From assembly GCA_964435965.1 (NCBI GenBank), contig CAYTBB010000008.1:1-35235 (forward strand): 35,235 bases of DNA. The letters run 5' to 3'. The notes beneath the pieces are model-generated. The model was not told the origin of the DNA. It worked only from the letters and a program-made list of their open reading frames with translations, and ran no database searches. Origin of the DNA: 20-14-all-45-10 sp964435965. Lineage in GTDB: Bacteria > Chloroflexota > Dehalococcoidia > GIF9 > AB-539-J10. The position numbers and the translations under genes were made by a program. Below are positions 16,761 through 24,554 of this stretch, piece after piece; the stretch's first letter is position 1; every line of letters starts with the position of its first letter.

Positions 16761-17062
16761 ACTTCCTCCTTAGATAGATCGCCACGGCCTCTAATGCTGA
16801 CTACATTATGTATATGTACGTGTTCCCCAGGCTCAATAGATTTAGTAGCGGTGCCTATAACCTCGCCATACTTAATTATAGCCGACCCATTATCTATATG
16901 GTAAAGGCTGAACTTGTGACCCAAAGATATGGGAGCTTTTAGCTCTACGGTGAAGGTCTTCTCGCTAACTCTAAGTTCTACCTTGGCTCCTTTTCCCAAA
17001 TTAGCCACCGCGGTAGCTACATTATCCTTGGCATTAAGAACAACTGCCTCTAATCTCAACAT
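16757..17062 (-). CDS. UxaA-family lyase, small subunit (SAF domain)
   Basis: 101 aa from the ATG at 17060-17062, which has AAGGAG four bases upstream. A longer frame from 17098 would add 12 residues encoded over that ribosome site and is unlikely. The SAF-type beta domain shows VLNAKDNVATAV near the start, GHKFSLYHI and IIKYGEVIG in the middle, and GEHVHIHNV near residue 82, typical of UxaA N-terminal domains and SuyA. It pairs with the large subunit directly downstream. The substrate is unknown. Confidence 0.85.
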   Translation of the reverse strand: MLRLEAVVLNAKDNVATAVANLGKGAKVELRVSEKTFTVELKAPISLGHKFSLYHIDNGSAIIKYGEVIGTATKSIEPGEHVHIHNVVSIRGRGDLSKEEV

Positions 17063-17116
17063 CTTACTCCTTAAGGTGCCTCTATTTGCTTGCCACAAGT
17101 TTCATACTCTGTTTTA

Positions 17117-17146
17117 AGAGTATCATTTGCCGGGTTCTGCTTTCAA
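17117..17146 (-). promoter_or_regulatory. Possible promoter of the UxaA-family operon
   Basis: Minus strand: TTGAAA (17141-17146), then GATACT (17119-17124, spacer 16) or TACTCT (17117-17122, spacer 18). The leader would be about 50 bases with a good ribosome site. The -10 match is only fair. Confidence 0.4.
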
Positions 17147-17212
17147 TACTTCTTGTTGGCTCCAAGGTGGAATGATACCCGTGACAGTAGCCAAAAGGCA
17201 ACTCGAGCGCAC

Positions 17213-17242
17213 TTTACAATGAGCTCTGCCTCAAACTATAAT
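17213..17242 (+). promoter_or_regulatory. Leaderless promoter of cca-secD-secF
   Basis: TTTACA (17213-17218), 18-base spacer, TATAAT (17237-17242). Seven bases separate the -10 from the cca ATG, so the first transcribed base should be the A of the start codon or next to it. Confidence 0.75.
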
Positions 17243-17249
17243 TGGCGGG

Positions 17250-18749
17250 ATGTCCTCCTCCAAACAAATTAATGTAATTACTATCCTGGCCAGGGTATCC
17301 CGCTTGCTATCTCACCAGGGGCATCGGGGGTACATTGTGGGTGGCTTTATTCGCGATTGGTTCCTGGGTAGACAAACCAACGATATTGATATCACTGTGG
17401 ATGGAGATGCTCTGAATGTAGCTGAGGAGATGGCTGAAAGCCTTGGTGGCAAGTTCGTGTTGCTTGATGAGGCAAATAATATAGCCAGGGTAGTAGTAGT
17501 TGAGGAAGGGCAGCAATGGCACCTTGATTTCTCCTCTTTTTTGGGGAACGTTGAATCTGACCTTGCCCGCCGCGATTTCACCATAAACGCTATGGCTGTT
17601 GAGCTCGGCCAGCTAGGAGCGGATATAGAGGTCAAGCTAATTGATCCCTTTTCTGGAAAGGAAGATTTAAGCAGTAGAGCAGTGCGGGCGGTAAGCGAGC
17701 AAATATTTGAGGCTGATGCCGCCAGGCTATTAAGGGCAGTACGCCTAGCTGCTGAGCTTGGCTTTACTATAGAGATGAAGACGGAAAGCTTAATTCGTCA
17801 CTATTCTCAATCCATCACCAAAGTCCCTGGGGAGAGAGTCAGGGAAGAGTTGCTCCGATTGCTCAGTTTGCCTCGAGCGGCCCACTATTTGCGTTACTTA
17901 GACGATATTAGCTTGCTTCTGCCCCTAATCCCCGAACTAGCAGAGAGCAAAGGCGTGGAGCAGCCAACAGTACATTTCTGGGATGTTTTTGATCATTCTC
18001 TTCAGACAGTGGCTACGGTAGAATTCTTGCTCAGGGAAGATGACTGGGAATATGGCAATGAGGATATGTTGACTACCGTCCCGTGGTCAGATACTATAGC
18101 CCAGCACCTATCCCAAGAAGTTTCCAAGGGTAGCACTCGTAAAGCTTTACTTAAATTAGCTGGGCTATTCCATGATATCGCCAAGCCCAGGACGAAGTCC
18201 GTCAACAATACGGGCAGAGCGCGCTTTTATGGCCATACTAGTCAGGGTGCCGATATGGCAGCAGCCATTCTGGTCAGGTTGCGTTTTAGCAATAAGGAAA
18301 TAAGTCTGGTAAAAAGCCTTGTCTACCATCACCTCCGCCCAGTTCAAATGAGCCGTAGCAGGGAATTACCTACCCAGCGAGCAATCTATCGCTATTTCCG
18401 TGACACTAGTGATGCTGGCATTGACATTTTGTTTTTAGCTTTAGCCGATTATCTAGCCAGTCGTGGACCTCTGGTGAGTATGGAGGAATGGAGAGAGCAT
18501 TGCCAGCTGATGAACTATATATTGACAGAGCATGAAAAACAGCAAGCGAAGGTCTTGCCAGTTAAATTAGCCAATGGACATGACTTAATAAATATCTTTG
18601 GCTTAACTCCCGGGCCACTGATTGGCAAGCTTCTAGCTCTGGTAGGTGAAGCCCAAGCCAGTGGCGAGCTAACTACCAGGGAAGAAGCATTGACTTTAGT
18701 ACGCCGGGAATTAAATAAGCAGCAGTGCGGTGCAAGGCCAGGTAATTGA
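17250..18749 (+). CDS. cca: CCA-adding tRNA nucleotidyltransferase / poly(A) polymerase family, HD domain
   Basis: 499 aa. A class II nucleotidyltransferase of the kind that builds or repairs the tRNA 3' CCA end. The active site GGFIRDWFLGR (31-41) is followed by the metal pair in DID (45-47); then RRDFTINAM (107-115), and the RNA-binding neck with AARLLRAVRLA. A C-terminal HD hydrolase domain begins near HDIAKP (308-313). In some bacteria CCA addition is split between two such enzymes, so an A-adding or CC-adding role is possible. Its TGA overlaps the secD TTG start, so it heads a cca-secD-secF operon. Confidence 0.88.
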   Translation: MSSSKQINVITILARVSRLLSHQGHRGYIVGGFIRDWFLGRQTNDIDITVDGDALNVAEEMAESLGGKFVLLDEANNIARVVVVEEGQQWHLDFSSFLGNVESDLARRDFTINAMAVELGQLGADIEVKLIDPFSGKEDLSSRAVRAVSEQIFEADAARLLRAVRLAAELGFTIEMKTESLIRHYSQSITKVPGERVREELLRLLSLPRAAHYLRYLDDISLLLPLIPELAESKGVEQPTVHFWDVFDHSLQTVATVEFLLREDDWEYGNEDMLTTVPWSDTIAQHLSQEVSKGSTRKALLKLAGLFHDIAKPRTKSVNNTGRARFYGHTSQGADMAAAILVRLRFSNKEISLVKSLVYHHLRPVQMSRSRELPTQRAIYRYFRDTSDAGIDILFLALADYLASRGPLVSMEEWREHCQLMNYILTEHEKQQAKVLPVKLANGHDLINIFGLTPGPLIGKLLALVGEAQASGELTTREEALTLVRRELNKQQCGARPGN

Positions 18750-20089
18750 AAAAGAAGAATATCTACTTGCTCATCTTTATCCTGATACTATTTGGTTTTG
18801 CCCTGTGGTCAATAGTGCCCGTAAATACAAAGTTACTTGGTTCAAATGGGCTAACGCTTGGTCTTGACCTTAAGGGTGGCAGCCAGTTGCTTTATAGGGC
18901 TGATTTATCTAAGAAAGACCCTTCAGTCGCTGATGCAGAAGCCATGGCATCGGTGATAGAGAAAATCCAGCGAAGAGTTAATCTATATGGTGCCGCTGAG
19001 CCTGTAATTCAGAAGCAAGGCACTGACCGAATATTAGTTCAGCTGCCAGGAGTGGAAGATATTAGCGAGGCGATTAGTCTTATTGGGAAGACGGCTTTGC
19101 TCGACTTTAGAGAGCAGAAGCTAGATGCTGACGGCAACCCGGTGCTTGATGATAAAGGGAATTGGGTGTTTCAGGAAGAACCGGCTAAAGCGGAGGGAAG
19201 GGATGGCAAAGAGAGAGAACTCACGGGCGAATATCTAAAGCTCGCCCACCGAGATATAGACCCTTATCAAGGCCCGGTGGTCGTTATCGAATGGGATAGC
19301 GAGGGAGGATATCTCTTCGAGAAGATAACCGAACGGAATTTGCAGAAACCATTGGCTATTTTCCTGGACAATGAGATGATCTCAGCCCCCATAGTCCAGA
19401 GCATAATCAGAGCGGGGACACCGGGGCAAATCGAAGGCAATTTCACCATAGGCGAAGCGGAAAATCTGGCGATCCAGCTTAACTCCGGTGCTTTAGACAT
19501 GCCCTTAACAATCATCGACCAACGAGATGTGGATGCCAGTTTGGGCACCGATTCCATAAGGAAAAGCGTACTAGCCGCCGAGATTGGGGTGATATTGCTA
19601 TTGCTATTTATGCTTCTTTACTACCGCTTGCCTGGTTTAATAGCTTGTTTTAGTCTGGGGATTTACGGCGTTTTTCTTCTTGCTATCTTCAACCTTTTTT
19701 CCTCTAACATAACCTTGACTCTGCCTGGCATTGCCGCTGCCATTTTATCTCTGGGCATGGCTGTGGATGCCAATATTCTTATCTTTGAGCGCATGAAGGA
19801 TGAATTAAGAACTGGGCGCACCTTAGGTGCTGCGGTAGAGACTGGATTCAATCGTGCCTGGACAGCTATCCGTGATAGTAACATCACTACCTTTATCGCT
19901 TGTATCATCCTTTTCTGGCTCGGGGGCACCTTCGGCGCTTTCATGGTTAGAGGCTTTGCCCTGACTTTATTTATTGGTGTGGCTCTATCTATGTTCACCG
20001 CTATCGTTATCACTCGAACTTTCCTTCGTCTCATTGTGAGCAGTCGATTGGTCACCGATCCAGCAGCTTACGGAGTAATGTCATTCTGA
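18746..20089 (+). CDS. secD: Protein translocase subunit SecD
   Basis: 447 aa. SecD and SecF form the proton-driven RND-type partner of SecYEG that pulls exported proteins outward. An N-terminal membrane helix (6-24) is followed by LGLDLKGGSQLLY (38-50), an extracytoplasmic P1 domain, and five C-terminal membrane helices beginning near 271, with ILSLGMAVDANILIFERMK in helix 4. The start is TTG at 18746 inside the cca stop (TTGA overlap); no ATG fits. The last residues (VMSF) and the stop codon come from an interspersed repeat at 20079-20105, so the natural C-terminus has been altered. Confidence 0.95.
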   Translation: MKKKNIYLLIFILILFGFALWSIVPVNTKLLGSNGLTLGLDLKGGSQLLYRADLSKKDPSVADAEAMASVIEKIQRRVNLYGAAEPVIQKQGTDRILVQLPGVEDISEAISLIGKTALLDFREQKLDADGNPVLDDKGNWVFQEEPAKAEGRDGKERELTGEYLKLAHRDIDPYQGPVVVIEWDSEGGYLFEKITERNLQKPLAIFLDNEMISAPIVQSIIRAGTPGQIEGNFTIGEAENLAIQLNSGALDMPLTIIDQRDVDASLGTDSIRKSVLAAEIGVILLLLFMLLYYRLPGLIACFSLGIYGVFLLAIFNLFSSNITLTLPGIAAAILSLGMAVDANILIFERMKDELRTGRTLGAAVETGFNRAWTAIRDSNITTFIACIILFWLGGTFGAFMVRGFALTLFIGVALSMFTAIVITRTFLRLIVSSRLVTDPAAYGVMSF

Positions 20090-20105
20090 ACGAAGTGAAG
20101 AATCT
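20079..20105 (+). repeat. Interspersed repeat (TGTCATTCTGA type), copy 1
   Basis: TGTCATTCTGA...GAAGAATCT lies across the secD-secF junction. It encodes the end of SecD, supplies its TGA (20087-20089) and ends 3 bases before the secF ATG. It resembles GTCATTCTGAGCG-type repeats common in many environmental bacterial genomes (recalled, not searched) and the copies at 22261 and 32296. Confidence 0.6.
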
Positions 20106-20108
20106 AAC

Positions 20109-21026
20109 ATGATTGACTTTGTGGGCAAGAAACAGTGGTTCTTCCTTATCTCAGCCATAGCGATAATTGTGGCCATAATCTCATTGACTGTTTTTAAGCT
20201 GCAGCCGGGGACCGATTTTGCCGGTGGTACATCTACAACGCTTCATTTTACTCCGCAGGTAGAGCAAGATCAGTTACGCCAGGAATTCACCAATTTAGGG
20301 CATCCCGAAGCTATAATTCAAAGAAGTGGAGACGATTTTTTCGTCCGTCTCAAAGAAATATCGCCCCAAGAACGAGAAGCGCTGACTAAAAGTTTGGAGA
20401 CGAGCTTAGGCAGTGAGATTACAGTCCGTGACTACAACACAGTTTCTCCCTATATAGCTACAGAGACGGCACGTAATGCTGGCATCGCCGTGATAATAGC
20501 TGCTGTGGCTATGTTGCTTTATATCGCTTGGGCCTTTCGTCGCATGCCCAAGCCATTTCGCTGGGGCACCTGCGCCATTATCGCTTTAATTCACAACGTG
20601 CTTATAGTAGTAGGTATCTTCTCTATCTTAGGCCAGGTGGCTAATGTGGAGATCAGTGCTATGTTTATCACCGGAGTGCTGGCAGTTGTAGGCTACAGCA
20701 TCAATAATACCGTGGTTGTTTTTGACCGCATTCGGGAGAATATGACTAAAGGCATTAGCCATGATTTTGCTGTGACGGTAAATTCCAGTATCATAGAGAC
20801 ATTGGGGCGTTCTCTGAATACCTCCTTGACTACCCTCTGTGTTATCCTGGCCCTTTTCCTCTTTGGCGGAGCGACGATTCATCACTTCATCTTAGTATTA
20901 CTTATTGGCTTACTTGCCGGTACTTATAGCTCTCTATTCATTGCTGGCCCGCTTTTGGTAGTCTGGGAGAAGGGGGAGTGGAGACAACTATTCTCCTGGC
21001 TTCCTTCTGCTAGAAAGCCTGCATAG
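20109..21026 (+). CDS. secF: Protein translocase subunit SecF
   Basis: 305 aa, normal for SecF. N-terminal membrane helix (10-28), then the signature GTDFAGGT (34-41), an extracytoplasmic domain to about 115, and five more membrane helices, with VVGYSINNTVVVFDRIREN forming the conserved helix-4 region. The ATG at 20109 follows the repeat at 20079-20105 and has a weak ribosome site (GAAGTGAAG, part of the repeat). It is cotranscribed with secD; the two act as a 1:1 complex. Confidence 0.95.
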   Translation: MIDFVGKKQWFFLISAIAIIVAIISLTVFKLQPGTDFAGGTSTTLHFTPQVEQDQLRQEFTNLGHPEAIIQRSGDDFFVRLKEISPQEREALTKSLETSLGSEITVRDYNTVSPYIATETARNAGIAVIIAAVAMLLYIAWAFRRMPKPFRWGTCAIIALIHNVLIVVGIFSILGQVANVEISAMFITGVLAVVGYSINNTVVVFDRIRENMTKGISHDFAVTVNSSIIETLGRSLNTSLTTLCVILALFLFGGATIHHFILVLLIGLLAGTYSSLFIAGPLLVVWEKGEWRQLFSWLPSARKPA

Positions 21027-21049
21027 TTAAAAACATTAAGCCCTAAATT

Positions 21050-21165
21050 ATTGAAAATCAAAAGGCAAAAGGCAAAAATCAAAATTACAGTTCAAAATGC
21101 AAAAAGGGTTCATTTTTGATTTTTGCTCTGTCATTTTGCACTTTGATTTTTGAATTTTGCTTTAG
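21050..21165. repeat. A/T-rich imperfect inverted repeat between convergent genes
   Basis: Left part: runs of CAAAA/AAAATC with GCAAAAATCAAAA; right part: TTTTTGATTTTTGC and TTTGATTTTTGAATTTTGC, approximately its reverse complement. It sits between the ends of secF and the deacetylase gene and could fold into a long hairpin acting as a two-way terminator. Structure is seen; role is inferred. Confidence 0.6.
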
Positions 21166-22199
21166 TATTCAGATAGGTGGTGTATCCTTTTTATCTTCTC
21201 AATATGCTCCTCAAATCCCCCGGGTTTTCTTGCCGATGATTTCCCTAACGGGTCAACTATCTCTGGGCTATCCAAGAGCACATCGAAGGTGGCTCTTGCT
21301 GCTGAAGAAGCTACCTGAAGGTTATATCCACCTTCCAGGGTAAAAACGAGGTGTCCCTGGCATAGTTCGAGAGCTAATTTCTTGAGTATTGCCACCATTT
21401 GAGCAAATCCGGTAACGCTTACCTGCATCATAGCTATGCTATCAGCCCAGTGAGGATCGAAGCCAGCGGAGACGAGGATAAACTGGGGTTGGAATCTCTG
21501 GGCTACGGGAACCAAAACCTCGTTGAAAGCTCTTAAATATTCCTCATCGCCCCAGCCAGCAGTCATGGGAAAATTAACTATAGTTCCTTCTCCCTCCCCG
21601 GCTCCGATTTCATTGATACTCCCCGTGCCAGGATAAAAAGGATATTCATGGGTGGAGAAGTAAAGGACTTTAGAGTCGGCATAAAAGGTATTCTGAGTCC
21701 CATTGCCATGGTGGACGTCAAAGTCAACAATAAGAACACGGCTGAGGTTGAAGTTAGCCAGGGCATACTTAGCCGCGATAGCCACATTGTTGAAAATGCA
21801 GAACCCCATCGCTCGATTGCTAAGGGCATGGTGTCCCGGAGGTCTAACTAGAGCAACCACGCTATCCACCTCCCCTTTCATCACTGCTTCGACACCAGTT
21901 AGAACCCCACCGGCAGCATACAAAGCTACTTCATAGGACTTGGGACACATTACAGTATCGGCATCTAGCCAACCACCGCCCCTCTCAGCCTTGCTTTTAA
22001 TTTGAGAGATATATTCCGGGGCGTGTACCATTTCTAGCTCCTCTATTGATGCTGGGCGCGGAGGCAGACAAGTAAGTTTTTCTTTAGTTCCCGTCTTCTC
22101 TAAATGCGACATTATAGCTACTAGCCTCTGGGAATTCTCGGGATGACTCCCGGTATCATGCTCCAGATAGATTGGGTCATAAACTAAGCCTGCTTTCAT
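21162..22199 (-). CDS. Histone deacetylase superfamily amidohydrolase (AcuC/acetylpolyamine deacetylase type)
   Basis: 345 aa from ATG 22197-22199, which has AGAGGTGA just upstream; an in-frame GTG at 22208 is less likely. Zinc-dependent deacetylase fold: RPPGHHA (119-125, His123/His124 catalytic), DFDVHHGNGT (159-168, Asp161 and His163 zinc ligands), STHEYPFYPGTG (182-193), GFDPH (246-250, Asp248 zinc ligand) and LEGGYNL with the transition-state Tyr. Bacterial members deacetylate acetyl-CoA synthetase (AcuC) or acetylpolyamines. With speD/speE in the window a polyamine role is possible, but the genes are 12 kb apart and the target is open. Single gene. Confidence 0.9.
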   Translation of the reverse strand: MKAGLVYDPIYLEHDTGSHPENSQRLVAIMSHLEKTGTKEKLTCLPPRPASIEELEMVHAPEYISQIKSKAERGGGWLDADTVMCPKSYEVALYAAGGVLTGVEAVMKGEVDSVVALVRPPGHHALSNRAMGFCIFNNVAIAAKYALANFNLSRVLIVDFDVHHGNGTQNTFYADSKVLYFSTHEYPFYPGTGSINEIGAGEGEGTIVNFPMTAGWGDEEYLRAFNEVLVPVAQRFQPQFILVSAGFDPHWADSIAMMQVSVTGFAQMVAILKKLALELCQGHLVFTLEGGYNLQVASSAARATFDVLLDSPEIVDPLGKSSARKPGGFEEHIEKIKRIHHLSEY

Positions 22200-22260
22200 A
22201 TAAGTCACCTCTCACTCAATCATAGCAAAGCTATTCAGGCAAAACAATAAAAGATGATTA

Positions 22261-22382
22261 GTGTCACCCTGGGCGATAGCGAAGGGTCTCGGGATTCCTT
22301 GTCGTATCTGCCCTAAGCGGAATTCTTCGGTCGCGGAGTTTATACTGAGCGAAGCCGAAGTGCTTCCTCAGAATGACAGATG
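22261..22382. repeat. Interspersed repeat (TGTCATTCTGA type), long copy 2
   Basis: Starts GTGTCACCCTGGGCGATAGC and GAAGGGTCTCGGGATTCC, and ends CCTCAGAATGACAG, the reverse complement of the TGTCATTCTGA end. The element is thus a degenerate palindrome of about 120 bases filling the gap between the deacetylase and DUF4349 genes. No gene is visible in 22209-22419. Confidence 0.55.
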
Positions 22383-22419
22383 TGTGATGGGATTGCCCTC
22401 TGTGGCTTTTGTCCCGAAA

Positions 22420-23265
22420 TCAAGCCTTACTTCTGCGTCTCCGCCTGAGCCAGAGTACCAGGATGGGAATCCAGACCCAGCAGAAAACGCCAAGCCAGAT
22501 GAATCCAGTAGCCAGCCCCCTTCCGAAGGTAGTCAGACCACGCACCGCCGATTTGAGGGCATCAGAGGGACTCCAGGGTTCAGCCAACCCCTTGGTCTCC
22601 TTCAGGGTTACCTCAATAAGCGCCATATCTGAGGTGCGCTCCAGGTAGTTTATTCGACCTTCAATTCGTTCAATTTCCCCTCGCACATCGGAAAGCGCCT
22701 GCTGTACCTTTAGCATCTCCTCTACTGTTGTTGCCTTCTCCAGCAATGCCAAATACTGAGCCTCAGTTGCCTCAAGGTTGTGTAACCGAGCTTGCAGGTC
22801 AACATACTCTTCAGTCACGTCCCTTGCCTCTGTGCTCTCGTAGGGTACATTTATCGCCAGTTGATGGAGCCTGTCGAAGGCTTCGTCAAATCTGTCAGCA
22901 GGGACTCGGGTAGTAACACTGCCTGAGATTCCCCTTTCCTCTTCATACTTATGTGAGGAAACCACATAGCCACCCAGCGCATCAGCTACTTCAGCAACCT
23001 TACCCATGGTCTCGGCTACATCCTCCACCTCCAAAGTTATATAGCCTGTTTTTATGATTTTACGCTCTACGGCTGGCTCGCCAGGGACTGCCGTGCTCGG
23101 ATATCCTTTATCCTCAAGAAGCTCCTCAGAAGGTGCTGGTGCCGGCGTTGGTGCTGGTATTTCTGGTGGCATCGGTGGTGGGGCACCTGCTGGTGCACAA
23201 GCGCTGGTTAGCATTAGCCCCAAAATTAGCAGCGGGGGCAATGAAAATTTGAGCAGCTTATTCAT
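22420..23265 (-). CDS. DUF4349 lipoprotein
   Basis: 281 aa. A lipoprotein signal peptide (hydrophobic 9-19, lipobox TSAC with Cys23) is followed by a Pro/Ala-rich linker (24-50). The DUF4349 domain contains ITLEVEDVAETMGKVAEVAD, RVPADRFDEAFDRL and a helical coiled-coil (about 150-220), and a C-terminal membrane helix is followed by RRRRR (about 249-278). Predicted outside the membrane but anchored at both ends. Function unknown; DUF4349 proteins are common envelope proteins. The ATG at 23263-23265 overlaps the preceding methyltransferase stop (ATGA), so they are cotranscribed. Confidence 0.85.
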   Translation of the reverse strand: MNKLLKFSLPPLLILGLMLTSACAPAGAPPPMPPEIPAPTPAPAPSEELLEDKGYPSTAVPGEPAVERKIIKTGYITLEVEDVAETMGKVAEVADALGGYVVSSHKYEEERGISGSVTTRVPADRFDEAFDRLHQLAINVPYESTEARDVTEEYVDLQARLHNLEATEAQYLALLEKATTVEEMLKVQQALSDVRGEIERIEGRINYLERTSDMALIEVTLKETKGLAEPWSPSDALKSAVRGLTTFGRGLATGFIWLGVFCWVWIPILVLWLRRRRRSKA

Positions 23266-24080
23266 TTGTCCGCCTCCTTGATAGCAATCTCGGCCCTTTG
23301 CAAATTTTGAGCATCTTTCTCCATTCTAACACTATAAACGTGGGAAATCTTCAAAGGTTTAGGTCTTTGGCTGATACCTCCCCTATCTTTCCAGGAAATG
23401 TAGCTCTTAGTCATTAAGTCTTTTTGGCTAACCTTGAAGGTGAGCACGTAGAAAAAGCTGCTGCCATGGCTTTCTACTAATTCAAAGCCAGCGTCTCTAC
23501 ACCAACCAATCTCTGTCTTACGCAAACGATAGTCAGGGTCAATCAACCCCTCAGCTAGTGTTAATAACCCTTCTTTCTTCAAAGCCCTGTGGATTTCACC
23601 AAGTGCCTTTTGCTTATCAGGTATCTCTGGCAAAACATGCATCATGAAAACTCGGTCTATGTTTTCCCTTGGTAAGGGAATTTCGTAGGCGGAGGCAACT
23701 TCTGTGGTTATGTTTTTAACTGCTGCCAGCTCAATCTTTCTATTGAGTATAGCTATAACCCCTGGTTTGATATCTACGGCGTAAACATGCCCCGATGGCC
23801 CAGCATGGCGGGCAGCTTCGAAAGTGTAAAATCCAATGCCAGGTCCCATTTCTAAGACCTTCATCCCCTCATGGATATCGACATGGTCAATGACTTTCTC
23901 TGGAGGATGGATCTTTCGTCGAATCGGGTTATTTATGAAGTAATGGATGAAAAACGTTGGATCAGGGAGCTGTGTTAGATGTCGCACTAATTTGGTAATG
24001 GGATGAACAATGATGAGCCACCCCAATACTACTAGGGCGATCCAGCCAAAAATCTTCAGGATTAGAAATAGGATTGGCAT
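23262..24080 (-). CDS. Class I SAM-dependent methyltransferase with N-terminal membrane helix
   Basis: 272 aa from ATG 24078-24080; an in-frame TTG at 24137 would add 19 residues before the membrane helix. A hydrophobic helix (2-25) anchors it. The Rossmann methyltransferase core has VLEMGPGIGFYT (75-86), AVDIKP (101-106), and a DRVFMMHVLPEI strand-4 segment, then LGEIHRALKKEGLLTLAEG. The overall shape resembles UbiE/phospholipid-type methyltransferases, but the substrate is unknown. It forms a two-gene operon with the DUF4349 lipoprotein, suggesting an envelope role (inference). Confidence 0.8.
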   Translation of the reverse strand: MPILFLILKIFGWIALVVLGWLIIVHPITKLVRHLTQLPDPTFFIHYFINNPIRRKIHPPEKVIDHVDIHEGMKVLEMGPGIGFYTFEAARHAGPSGHVYAVDIKPGVIAILNRKIELAAVKNITTEVASAYEIPLPRENIDRVFMMHVLPEIPDKQKALGEIHRALKKEGLLTLAEGLIDPDYRLRKTEIGWCRDAGFELVESHGSSFFYVLTFKVSQKDLMTKSYISWKDRGGISQRPKPLKISHVYSVRMEKDAQNLQRAEIAIKEADK

Positions 24081-24137
24081 TGCTAACTCATTCTTTTGAA
24101 AACCCCCGGGAAGAACATGCCAGTCCAGGCACGGCAA

Positions 24138-24440
24138 CTTTCATACTCGTTGCCAAAAACTCCAGTGAGTGCTTTTTCCTCTCACAACGATATATACGAA
24201 CCCATAGTTCGTCTAATCCGTTTTGCTCTAGCAAACTTTAGCATTTGCTATAGTGGTTATCAAACTTTCTCCTTGAGACCCGTTGACCTTCACAATCACA
24301 AACCCCGCGAAGATTTCTCGAAGTCCTTAACTCGAAGTGGCTTCTTGCCTTTGCCTGGTTCGATAACATGGACATTCTAGTACTAGAACCTACGGGAAGT
24401 TGTCAGGGAGATCTGGTGACCCTGCCTGGCGGGATGTGCA
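24138..24440. other. Intergenic stretch with possible minus-strand gene remnants
   Basis: No intact gene. On the minus strand, short protein-like stretches in different frames (HVIEPGKGKKPLRVKDFEKSS, then FVIVKVNGSQGESLITTIAN) may be debris of one gene, family unrecognised. A perfect 14-bp palindrome TTCTAGTACTAGAA lies at 24375-24388. Confidence 0.3.
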
Positions 24441-24469
24441 TTGAAAAATTTAGCAACTCATATTAAAAT
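24441..24469 (+). promoter_or_regulatory. Promoter of the 25-residue-repeat protein gene
   Basis: TTGAAA (24441-24446), 17-base spacer, TAAAAT (24464-24469). The predicted start near 24476 gives a leader of about 75 bases. Confidence 0.7.
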
Positions 24470-24482
24470 TAGAATAAGAGGC

Positions 24483-24554
24483 ATGAGGAGCAAAGGAAGC
24501 CCCTGGACTTTGCGGAGCCAAGCGAGGTTTTCCAAAAGTCCTCAGGGAATATGA
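24483..24554 (+). promoter_or_regulatory. Leader ORF and hairpin coupled to the repeat-protein gene
   Basis: A 23-codon frame starts at ATG 24483 (AAGAGG upstream) and its TGA overlaps the main ATG at 24551 (ATGA). Within it, CCCTG-GACTT (24501-24510) can pair with AAGTC-CT-CAGGG (24536-24547), hiding the weak AGGG ribosome site of the main gene. Translating the leader would open the hairpin. The arrangement is seen; regulation by coupling is inferred. Confidence 0.4.

Noticed and set aside
24375..24388. Perfect 14-bp palindrome TTCTAGTACTAGAA as an operator
   Set aside because: A single copy far from the promoter (24441) with no regulator gene nearby; chance cannot be excluded.
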